From Thecamonas trahens ATCC 50062 (lineage: Eukaryota; Apusozoa; Apusomonadida; Apusomonadidae), in the NCBI RefSeq assembly GCF_000142905.1, contig NW_013657672.1, positions 575,000-609,142 on the forward strand: a stretch of DNA of 34,143 nucleotides, read 5' to 3'. Positions 12,301-19,865 of this stretch are shown here, in pieces. A model generated the notes under the pieces. It saw only the letters and a program-made list of their open reading frames with translations. It ran no database searches and was not told where the DNA came from. Within the stretch, counting starts at the first letter, position 1; the number at the start of each line of letters is the position of its first letter. The position numbers were made by a program, and so were the translations under genes.

Positions 12301-12960
12301 TCCGGTCCAGCGCCAGGCGCCCGTGCACGGTGGGTCAAGCACGGCCGGAGTAACCGCGTCCTGCGCATCGATGGAGCCAAGCTCAACCATCGGCTGGTTA
12401 AAGGTGATAGCGAGGTTGGTGACGGTCTTGGACTGGCCGCGCGCCGCGGTACTGCCCTCGGGGTAGTACCTCAGGATGGTGACGTCGCCGGCGAGCGCCT
12501 TGGCGCGGGCAGCCATCTCTTCCTCCGAGACCGGCTCCTGCTGAGGCGCGCCGTCGGGCTGCGGGGCAAAGAGATCGAGCTCGATGACGTCGCCGGTCTT
12601 GGGTGTGGGCAGAGTCTTCTCGCGCTGGTTGAACTCCTGGACGTCGCCGTTGTCGTTGCTCGGCCCTGCGCCCGATGCATCATCGTCCTCGGCCCGGGCC
12701 ATCAGCCGTGCCACCTGCTCGCCACTCAGCTCGGTGGCCGGCAGCGGCGGCGGCGGCGTCCATCCCGTACCACCCGCCGTCGTCGCGCCAGTGGGTGCGT
12801 TTGAAAGCGAGACGACAAAGGTCGACGACTCGGGCACGTCGCCCACGACCGAGCCGTCGTCGTAGCTGCTGCAGATGTCAATGTCGTCGTCACTTTCGCC
12901 AAAGGTGGCCAAGCGTCGAGAGATGCTCGCCCGAGATGAGGAGGTGATTGGAGTAGCCAT
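6376..12960 (-). CDS. Bacterial-type alpha-2-macroglobulin with CxEQ thioester and Cys-rich bait-like insert
   Basis: One uninterrupted frame of 2194 residues. After an acidic, Pro-rich N-terminus come an Ig-like Big_5 domain (about 160-290), MG-type beta domains including the EFRRPEYDV segment, and MG6 (VDEAVLALTGY). The bait-like variable segment lies near 1330-1440, then the A2M domain (TDASGRVELTFTVPDS). The thioester motif is YPYECCEQ, with Cys1674 and Gln1677 in the right places, followed by an alpha/alpha-toroid domain and a C-terminal receptor-binding-like domain (YETEIFGRSASG). This order and the C-terminus match the large bacterial A2M protease traps (YfhM-like and related) more than animal A2M/C3 (GCGEQ). 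These trap proteases by bait cleavage and covalent thioester capture. I see no signal peptide at the ATG at 12960, so secretion is uncertain. The frame stays open upstream to 13317, but that part is Pro/Ser low complexity. Confidence 0.88.
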   Translation of the reverse strand: MATPITSSSRASISRRLATFGESDDDIDICSSYDDGSVVGDVPESSTFVVSLSNAPTGATTAGGTGWTPPPPLPATELSGEQVARLMARAEDDDASGAGPSNDNGDVQEFNQREKTLPTPKTGDVIELDLFAPQPDGAPQQEPVSEEEMAARAKALAGDVTILRYYPEGSTAARGQSKTVTNLAITFNQPMVELGSIDAQDAVTPAVLDPPCTGAWRWTGVTTLQFVPDTRFAFSTTYTVSIPAGTASALGNMLPDDFSFSFTTNTLVLQHSVPRSSTLRSNVVQSLRPRILLQFDQAVDPEAILASSSITANNAPYSGTLTLCSDSPEILVKNPDFEWAIRGLRSRNALDHMVVFDLSDDLPTDAAIALVVAAGASSAEGPNTTPAPITIAFHTYPPFSVIQPSTSPGSRPGATWMVRFTNPIDYTTLRKDLITIEPQVEFSVQVHEHSATSISIVNSSTKNTTYTLTIARDLADIHGQALTNNTVTIRVGKPYLCGSVSGPTGMVTLQAASGDPTVFPVVVYNFTAIRVRIFHVEPNEYLSSPLVSTYNYFHPERENLLDIGKKVEDYEVDLEDAEEKPLDYVVNLEPFLQHPSSNTGQLYVVVEPTVAAWKTLKSRVRYGSAEYRYRPIAHAWVQITNIALAALTYSATTPKTLVWASQLATGIPLSDLAVSHLASRGSSSGTQLGCTDPAGVTIYDGSISNSGIVVASHADDLAFVTDVRVSRSAPSEPRWYVFDDRKLYKPNEVITVKGFLRHVHIDVDGAIAPDYVRGSISWTAYDSRGNKIADSASQGPIAADADGPRLDPCLTLSSYGAFHFQVALPDNLNLGDGRIVISYSGSSSLPATSYTHSFSCQEFRRPEYDVSASFESLGPHISSNAAAGSVTALVSAQYFAGGALADAETRWEVTAKTGSYTPPHRSDYTFGRQNKWWLRPWWEPAPSHSASLGTWNHTEATTDADGEHRLLIEFAGNDVPPAPITLEAAATVIDLNYQARFAKSTTLLHPSSLYVGYKVKAWGTAGEPLAIELVVVDVDGELIAGVGIDLEVTHSVTTLVEDAESGIASWATTEYSDVLHLVSPDGAPLVTDYLPTHGGSYSFTATVTDAAGSLNASSFAVNVRGKEPKRGATNSRVEAGELLLIADKQCYSAGDTGELLVQAPFTDGELLLTFTADGLQATLREPLIDGAAVVPFSVDASWLPNFEIRVDAVGTEPRLTALGQLNLAAPPKPALASGKLNLQVDKRARSLDLVVCPASDSIAPGSETSVSVACNHADTGAPAEGVEVTLVVVDEAVLALTGYKLSDPVETFFTRRSTGESNSTFSHESVLLLSEEDLERFRTQAQSELADNEASASAIMPASKVKRKRCCSRSCDCDTGCARNAMCCEACCARSCAVPAMMNCMPQARGMCAVDDSSDGDDFDDDDNDDCLDSTDNAPTADDDAAELAEGAAKVRVRTKFDALAHFSPTSVTDASGRVELTFTVPDSLTRYRIWAIAATDTRYGLGESKVTAQLPLMVRPSPPRFLNYGDSAVVPVVLQNQTSDELKVYIGCSTSNLELAPGFAGGYVALLAPGQRGALSFPVATAGAGTARLQWVAAAGDFTDAIQKTVPVFTPATSEATATYGDTENPEGLLAFDLRPPLDAIPHFGGAQVSLTSTAVAALTDAFIYLHNYPYECCEQIASKLLGILPLLDVLEAFDADDIPSRAALQASVSKDMKLLARRQKSSGGFGYWNDRADPYVTCHVAHALAKCVERGLDVPDNLVSRTIRYLQDIDSHLAHWPFVLYSLKTLNGFRAYAAFALTRLGVDSGRRAAEVFRAHPIHEFSLEALGWLLVALSVTSVGGIDDPKAAILKHLAGRVNETAQTAFFVSDYGDEGAYVMLHSNRRTDAVLLEALLEAEPDSDLIVKVAKGLLAHRRAGKWRNTQENAFCLVALHKYFTVREAEVPDFAVHLWLASEFAGTAAFAGRTTDTLVGTVPMAKLLDSAAASDRDGLTRLIVEKSGPGRLYYRIAVDYAPAALTVDALDRGFTVAREYVGVDSPDHAVRADDGSWRIALGEKIRVRVYMRTTQRRYHVALVDQLPAGFEALNPALKGTPEVELKNLPAPAGAASGNGATTASRSIFAWRWVDPLRWFEFQNLRDERAEAFRSLLWEGNYEFQYIVRATTAGSFVVPPAKAECMYETEIFGRSASGRVTIA
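7930..7941 (-). other. Thioester motif CCEQ of the macroglobulin
   Basis: Codons for Cys-Cys-Glu-Gln at residues 1674-1677. The first Cys and the Gln are the pair that forms the internal thioester in the A2M family (CxEQ). The flanking YPYE and IASKLL resemble bacterial relatives. An intact motif argues that covalent capture chemistry is retained. Confidence 0.85.
8737..8865 (-). other. Twelve-cysteine cluster in the bait-like segment of the macroglobulin
   Basis: Residues 1366-1408 hold 12 Cys in 43 residues, including four CC or CxC groupings. They are preceded by a basic KVKRKR stretch and followed by an acidic Asp/Ser run. The cluster lies between MG6 (VLALTGY) and the RVRTKF/A2M domain, where family members carry their variable protease bait. 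The composition suggests a disulfide-knotted or metal-binding insert; that is inference. Confidence 0.75.
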
Positions 12961-13533
12961 GGTGGAGGTGGAGTGGTGTGGTGTGGTGTGGGCTGTGTGG
13001 TGAGAGAGGGAAGGAGGGCCGGTTTTGTGAGTGGTGCGGCGTGTTCGAACAGAACAATGAGGGGGTTGCGTGGCGGAGAAGCGGGGGGAGGAAGAGGGGG
13101 GGGGGAGGCGTACGGGTGGGCTGGAGGAGGGGGGGGGGGGGGAGGGAGGAGGAGGAGAGGGGTTTGGTGGAGGTAAGGGGAGTTGTGGTGGAGGAAGGAG
13201 GAGGGAGTGCGGACGGGGGGGGAGGAGGGACCAGGGGGGTTGCAGGTGCTTGGTGACACGCGTGACTTTCTTCGTGTAGGGGGCTTTTTTTTCGGGAGGG
13301 GGCTCACTTTGAGCCACATGAGGAGGAAAGGGGGCTTGAGCCGTGGCCCTCTGGGCATGTATGATTGTGGATACGCTGCGATGTGTTCCTTCATGCCGTT
13401 GTGTGGGGGAGGGGGGATCATCCGCGCTGTTTCCAGTACGAGCGCTGTTGATCGTCGCCTATTTTGTGCTTAAAGTTGAAGGTACAACAACGTGATTGTG
13501 CTGATCTGCGATTCTCTTTCTGTGCTTGCTGCA

Positions 13534-13616
13534 CTATACCATACCCATGTACGATGGCCGCCCAGACTCTAGCTCGCACCAGAGAACAGCACGCGATCTA
13601 CATGTTGCTATACCAT
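13534..13616 (+). repeat. Direct repeat CTATACCAT, two copies
   Basis: The nine-base word CTATACCAT occurs at 13534-13542 and 13608-13616, 74 bases apart, in the middle of the divergent intergenic region. It may be a pair of regulatory sites; chance cannot be excluded. Confidence 0.35.
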
Positions 13617-13627
13617 GGCGCCAAAGA

Positions 13628-13654
13628 ACTGTAGCACAACACTACTGTAGCACA
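13628..13654 (+). repeat. Direct repeat ACTGTAGCACA, two copies 16 bases apart
   Basis: Exact 11-base copies at 13628-13638 and 13644-13654, with a 16-base period, in the divergent intergenic region. Close spacing of identical copies is typical of paired protein-binding sites. An inverted repeat GCGCTG (13661-13666) and CAGCGC (13689-13694) follows directly. Confidence 0.45.
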
Positions 13655-14001
13655 TAGCATGCGCTGATTGGTGACCTGGGTTCCGAAGCAGCGCCTGGAG
13701 CTGAGGTTTTTGCCGGACCATTGACCTCGCCCCACATCAATCTACACACCCACCACCAGCCCGCACTCTGCCCACACCAGTTCCTCCCCCGCCCGATTGG
13801 CCCTCGCTGATGGTCGGCAGCCTGTAATCACAAGGTGAGCATGTACTCCTGTGACGTAATCAAACGCTTCCTGTTGTTCCTGAGTGTTATTTTCTGCTCC
13901 AACCGCCGCGCGGGGGCACCTGTCACGTGCTGCCTGCGGCCCGCCCGAGGACCCGTCGGCATTCAAGCCCAACCGGCTCCACACGACGCCACCACCAGCA
14001 C

Positions 14002-17000
14002 ATGTCCCCAGTTACCGGCACACCCACCCACATCCCCATGTGTGTCTTCTTCTTTCTCCTCCTTTTCATTCTCAGCACCACCGCCACCCTACCCACCCGC
14101 CTCACCTCCGGCCTCCCACCATGCTCAACTGCGCCGATACAACTCGATCCGCTGCCAGCACTGACTGTGACGGGAAAAGATGTCTTCCAGCTGCCGACGA
14201 TGCCATCGTGCACATCGCGTGATCAGCGGCTACCATCAGCGTCGTCATCTTGGGTGGCATACTGCTCGTGGGCTGTCGTGCTCACTGCCTACGACTTGGA
14301 GCGGAACGCGACGACCGTCATTGCCAGGCCGTCACAGGAGGACAAGGCGTTCGGATCAATGACTCTGGCCTTTGTTGACTCTGACAATTGGATTGACATT
14401 GTCGTGGCAGAGCTCACCGGTGTCGGTGCTGGGCAGGCTGCGAGTGGAACGCTTGTGGTTCTCCGCGGAACGTCGGACGTGAACCAGTTCCTACCGGCCG
14501 TCGAGCTCATTCCGCCTTCTACCGCACCGGCCGTCTTTATCTCCTCGCTCTTTATGCCTGGGCAGATGCTGAGCGCCATGCCTGTGATCAAGCCGACGTT
14601 CCCGCTCGTTCTGGCCACAGCCGGTGTCGATCCGGCTGCCGGCGAGTCTGTGGCCCATGCGGTCGTCCTCACGCACCCTTTTCCAGCGCCAGCTGCGGTA
14701 GTCAACATCTCGACGTACACCTACATTGACGAGTCGTTCACTGGTGTCTGCGTTGTTGACATGTACACCCTGCTTGTGCTCCACAACGGAGTTGTGACTG
14801 CGTACGCTTCGCCGATCTCGCCAACCCCATTTCGGCCGATCAGACTCTATCCCAAGAGCGACCCACTCGGGCCGCTGTTCACGGCTATGGCGGCGCTTGA
14901 CGACATCAATGCCGACGGGCTCGGCGATGCTGTTGCGGCAGGCTACAACAACTACCGGGTCGACTCGGGCGTGGTGTTGCTTGTTCTCTCCAACGGCTCA
15001 CCGGGCCTCTTCCGCACGGCCCACGTGTCGTCGGGCGATCCCGGTGTCGGCGTCTTTGACTCGGTTCTCTCCATCGCTTCTTGGACACTACCGAGGACGG
15101 CCATCCGACAGTTATCTTTGGCACCAAGCTCGGGCTTTCAACAACGACACCGGCAACGGTCTTTTCGGCCCGTATTGACGTCGCGCCCGGCTCACCGGCT
15201 CCGATCTATGGCCTCTCACGGCTCTACGCCAACAGCCACATTGATGCTGTCGGCATGGTCACTGCGCCGCGCGGGAGCAACGTCTCCACCACGCCGTTCG
15301 CCTTTATTCACGCATGCGGCAATGGCGGTCTCTGCGGAAGCACCGCTCGGCCACCGTCCGGCCCCACCCCGCGCACCTTTCTCGCTCTTGCGCTCCCCGG
15401 CGAGCCGCTGCAGGCCAACCCTACCGGCGTCTCGTGGGTGACCGGCCTCATCGACGATGACACCGAGCCGGACATTGTCGCCTTTGCCGGCGGCGCCATC
15501 ATCACCTTTATCAACGCTGTAGCCGCCAACGCCGCAGACCCAGACATCCCGGCGTGGTCGCGTGTCGTCGGTCCGGCGCTTCCGGCCCCAGCTGTCCTCG
15601 CCCAGCCGCTTGTCACCGCCACGCTTTCAGACATCGACGGCGACGGCGACCTTGACGTGGTGTGCTCGGTTGTCGACCTCGCGCTCGTCGGCGAGCTTTC
15701 ATCGCTCTACATGCTGCTCAACACCGGCGGCGGAACGTGGGCTCCGCCGAGTGCTATGACCGACGCCTCGCAGTTTGCCCTTGATGCCGGCACCGTTTAC
15801 GGCCTTGCCTTTACCGACACTCCCCTGCCAGGCTTTGTTGTTGTCGGCCACACCGGGCCCACTGCACCGAGCCGAGTTCTTCTTGCCGTGCCAAACTCCG
15901 CCCACCCAACTGAAACCTACACCCTCTCGTCCGTACTGCCGGAGCTTGCTGTGGCGCCGCCCGGCCTCAGGCCGGTCACGCTCCCGTCGACGCTCCCGCG
16001 GCTCACCGATTTGCTGGTGGTCACTGCTCCGCCGAGTCCGCATCTCCTCGCCATTGCCACCAACCCGGGCACGGGCGGTGGAAAGTGGACAAGCGCAGCT
16101 GTACATGCGCCTATCCTCGACGATCAGCTGCTAGTCGATGTTGCCGTCGGCTCACTCCTCGGCACTGCCTACGACGACGCGGCGCTACTCGCCACCGACG
16201 CCAGCTCGCGCAGCGTTGTGCTTGTCTTTCTCTCACAGACACCGACTTCCCCGCCTACCGCTCAGCTCACGCTGCCGACAGCGGAACCAGCGTCTTGCAG
16301 TCTTGTGGGCATGGGTCAGCTGGCGGCCGAGGCTGGCGGACAGAACGCGCTGGTCGATGTCTTTGTCCTCTGCTCCTCGCTGCTCATGGTGTACTCGCAA
16401 GAACCGCGCGGGCACTTTGTCCAGCAGCCATCGGCCGTTGTTGCCCTCGCCACCGACAGTCTCGTCACCCGCCACAAAGTCCTCGACATCGACGGCAACG
16501 GATACCACGACATTTTGGTCGCCTCGGACGCCAACATCTACGGCATCCTCCAGTGGCCCTCACCGTGGGCAGAGCACAACTTTGAGCCACGGACGCTGAC
16601 CGTGCCCCGGGCACCGGCGCGTGCGGTGGCCAGCCGCAGACGCTCGCCTGCCTCGCCACTTCCATCAGTGCTGCCTCGCGCTGCGCGCGTGACACTCTTG
16701 TTCTCGACACCTTTGCCTCCACCTGCCGGCACACAACCCACTGGCACATCAGCAGGTCGGCGCTCATCCTCGGCACCGGCCGTGCCTCATCGGGCATCAA
16801 CTGCTTCGCGGACGATGGGAGTCCGCATGGCGTCTTGTTTTCGATCGGATCGCAAAAGGCGCTTCTGCTGAGCAACATGACGCTCGCCGGCGCAGGCGTC
16901 GCCACCGGCTCCGTCTATGGCTCGTCGGCCTTTCGGCTCTCAGGCAGCCATGCACTGCTGCGGCTGGACAACGCGCTTGTCACTTCATTTGACAACAAGG

Positions 17001-19856
17001 CCGCGCTCGCGTCGCCGGCGTCGTTCCTCGCGCCCGGCGCCGGTGCCGTGGCGTCGATGGATGGCTCCGCCACCCTCGACGCGCGCGGAACCGAGTTTCA
17101 CTCCATCGTGGCTGGCTCCAAGGGCGGCTTGGTGTACATCAACTCTCACAACGCGGCTCATTTCTCGCGGGTTACCCTCAGCAAGTGTATTGTCTCGGGC
17201 GTGTCGTCAGTCTTGGGTGGCGCGTTCTACGTCGAGAGCAACGGGCGGATCACTGCCAGCGAGAGTCTCTTTGAGCACTGCGCCGCATCCGAGTTTGGCG
17301 GCGTCTTCTACCTCGGACCGGACGGCATCGCTATGCTCGCGTACTCGCGCATGGTCAGCAATACCGCCTATGGCTTTGGCGGCGTCTTCTTTCTTCAAGG
17401 CGGGATGTTCATGTCCGAGGACAACATGTACCTCGACAACTCTGCCATGTTTGGCGGCCTCGTCGCGGTCATTGGCCCGGACCTGGGCTCGCCGGCGGCG
17501 CTGTTCCAGTTCCCGGCGGTGTCCAACATTCGGCCGACAGGTTACGGCAAAGCGTTTACCGCCACCACCTTTGAGCGCGACGTCATCAACAGCAGTACCG
17601 CATCGTATGGCGCACTCTTTTTTACCTGCGGGGTGCGATTCGGGTTTGGCGACTCGGTGACGGGCGCCGGCAACGTTGCGTCCATCGGTGGCGGTGCCGT
17701 TTTTGCCTGTCCCAGCGCCGATGGCGTGCCACTCACGCTGGACAAGGTTGTGATCGGCGACGACGCGCGAGTGCTGGCACGTCTGGCGTCGGCCGTCGGC
17801 TACGGCGACACGGTGGCCACGCCGGCAACCGCCATTTTTGGACACGCGACGCGCTCGCCATGAACGGAACCACCATCCCGTCGGGCTTTCCGCTCCCGCT
17901 CGCTTTCCAGGTTGTACTGACTGACGGTGCGAGCAACCATGTGGTCGACGAAAGCCTTGTGGTCGCCGCCGAGTTGAGCGGCGGTGTGGTGCCGAGCGGC
18001 GGAGCGGCACGCGCCGTCGTCGCTAGCAACCAAACCAGCTTTGCCAGTCTCGGCGCTGCGGCGGTGGAGCGATCTGCGCTTGGCGCCGCAGCGCTGATCA
18101 AAGTCGCGCTTCTTCCGAGCAGGACCTCGCTCGAGACCTCGCAACTAACCATTGTTGTCTCGCGGTGCTACGGCGGCGTGGAGCCAGTCGTGGAGCCGGA
18201 CGGGAGCATGGTATGCGGATGTCCAGCGAACGCGCGGATCGTGGCCGGCGCGCGACTCACCCCACCGCATTGCGGTTGTGAACCGCAGTACTGGCCGCCG
18301 TCGCTGCCGGCAACGGTGTGCAGCCCATGCCCGACCGGCGCCGAGTGTGCTGGCGGCCTCAGCATGCCGACAGCTGCCGAGGGCTATGCGCCGACAGGCG
18401 ACGTGGCCTTTTTCATCAAGTGTCCCGACGAGAACGCGTGTATGGGCGAGGGCAGGTGCGCGCACGGAACCGGCGATCGGCTCTGTGCCCGCTGCATGCC
18501 CGGCTTTTTGCGTCGGGCCCCGAGGGCAAGTGCGCTCGGTGCAAGGTTGGGCCGCGCGGCACAGGCGTTGTTCTCGGCGTCCTCGGCCTGCTTGTTCTTG
18601 GCCTTGTCTCTGGCTACGTGCTTGTGCAGCGCGAGTCTGTCCGGCCGCTTGCGCTGCTGATGGGCTCGACCCAGCTTCCAGAGCAGTCAGTTTGGCGCCG
18701 GCTGAGAGTTCACACCGGGCGGATCCAGGCTGTGGCGGCCTCGCTTGCGGTTGAAGCCGGCGTTGTTGTGCTTCTTGCGGTTTTTGGCCTCGCCGAGGCG
18801 TGGGAAGTGGCTGCGCTCGCCATCGGCCTCGTCGCGCTCACGGTGTACGCGGTGGCCGACAAGAGCTCGCGCGCGTTGCGCGCCGAGGCTGTGCTCAAGA
18901 CCACGGTCGTGTTTCTGCAGTCGCTCGCGGTTGTGCTCGCAGCATCTGACGGCTCTCTCGAGTCGTCTACCGCGCTCAAGACGCTACACGGCATACTCGA
19001 ACGGGCATCGCTCACACTCACTGGTCTCGCTTGTCTGCAAGTTGGGCCGGTCGGCGAGTTTTGGGTCTTTGTCGCCATCGCCACAAGCCCGGCGCTAGTG
19101 TGCGGTGCGCTCGCGGCGATGGCGCGATCGCAGCAGGTGTATGAGCGCGGCTTGCGCGGCGCTGGCACGCTAGCCTACCTCTTTGTCTTTCCGCTTGTCC
19201 AGCGCTCGCTGGCGCAAGTCTCGTGCGTGCCAGACCCGACCCCCGGCTCGTCGTACGAGTACCTCGATGCTACGCCGTGGATCCGGTGCGGGAGCCATGC
19301 GCAGATAGCGCTGGCAGGCTCGGCGGTGGCTGTCCTCGTTGCCGTCTGCTGCGGCGTCGTTTGGGTCTCGCGCATCGTTTTGTCAGCACGAGCGCGAAAG
19401 ATGATCCATGTCGAGACCGAGTCCGAGCGGCGGGAGCTGTTGAGCAGTTTGCGGGGCAGACACGGCGAGGACGAGGACGAGCATCCACTGGCCTTTCTTT
19501 GGGAGCCTTACCGTGATGAAGCGTGGTGGTTCGAAGCAGTTGTGCTCGTGCGGCGAGTGGCGATCGCGTGCAGCGTGGCGCTCATCCCGCGGAAGTCTGT
19601 GTTTGTGGGTGGGGTGCTTGTGGCTATTGTTGGCGTCTCGCTCGGCGTACACATCCACCTCAATCCGCTGCGCGACGCAGTGGCACAGTGGACAGAGAGC
19701 GCAGCACTGGTCGGTGTCCTCGCTGTTCTCCGGCTGACGGCCATGATGGACGAGGCTGGACCGTCGGCCGAGTCAGCGGTGCTATCGTGGGGCGTGGTTG
19801 GCGTGGCGGTCGGAGTCGTCGGCACTGCAGCGTGTGTGGTTATTGGTTCATTGTGA
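14002..19856 (+). CDS. Giant multidomain surface protein, paralog R (FG-GAP, beta-helix, Cys-rich, multi-TM); frame broken four times
   Basis: Start ATG at 14002 (or 14038) gives a signal peptide with core CVFFFLLLFILSTT. Domain order matches paralog L: FG-GAP-like repeats (DINADGLGDAV near 303, DIDGDGDLDVV near 544, DIDGNGYHDIL near 829), beta-helix about 890-1270 with repeated GGVFYL-type turns, cysteine module about 1390-1515 (RCYGG, CGCEPQYW, CPTGAEC, CARCMPGF), then about 11 membrane helices to the GSL end. Frame changes occur at about 15081-15086, 16605-16608 (CCCC), 17835-17839 (TTTTT) and 18505-18509 (TTTTT). One added base at each restores 1952 residues aligned with paralog L on both sides of every break, so they are not introns. 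It is probably a plasma-membrane receptor or adhesin. Its stop lies 9 bases from the stop of the convergent kinase gene. Confidence 0.8.
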
Positions 19857-19865
19857 CGTGGGCGG

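Larger units (their letters stand above)
12961..14001. promoter_or_regulatory. Divergent intergenic region between the macroglobulin and paralog R
   Basis: About 1 kb between two divergent start codons, holding no convincing gene. The half next to the macroglobulin (12961-13270) is extremely G-rich on the plus strand, with a 14-G run at 13129-13142, so the macroglobulin coding strand is C/T-rich immediately upstream of its ATG. The central part (13480-13720) has balanced composition and carries short direct repeats and a small inverted repeat. The last 250 bases before paralog R are rich in CCACC and CACAC words on its coding strand. Promoters for both genes are presumed here; no TATA box is clear. 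Confidence 0.5.

Noticed and set aside
12148-12804. Long plus-strand open frames opposite the macroglobulin (and similar antisense frames over all large genes)
   Set aside because: Antisense frames stay open because of high GC and third-position GC bias. Their translations are low-complexity Arg/Gly/Ser/Pro with no family resemblance, while the minus strand carries clear domains.
12961-13317. N-terminal extension of the macroglobulin frame
   Set aside because: The extra residues are Pro/Ser/His low complexity from the C-rich leader. The ATG at 12960 starts compositionally normal protein.
13655-13700. Possible tRNA around the GCGCTG/CAGCGC inverted repeat
   Set aside because: No full cloverleaf, no A/B box pair at the right spacing; only a six-base stem with a 22-base loop.
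15060-15115. Intron at the first frame break of paralog R
   Set aside because: GT and AG dinucleotides exist, but the paralog aligns without a gap across the site (VLSIASW then TTEDG... against VFSIALW...), so removing 50 bases would delete conserved sequence; a one-base loss fits better.
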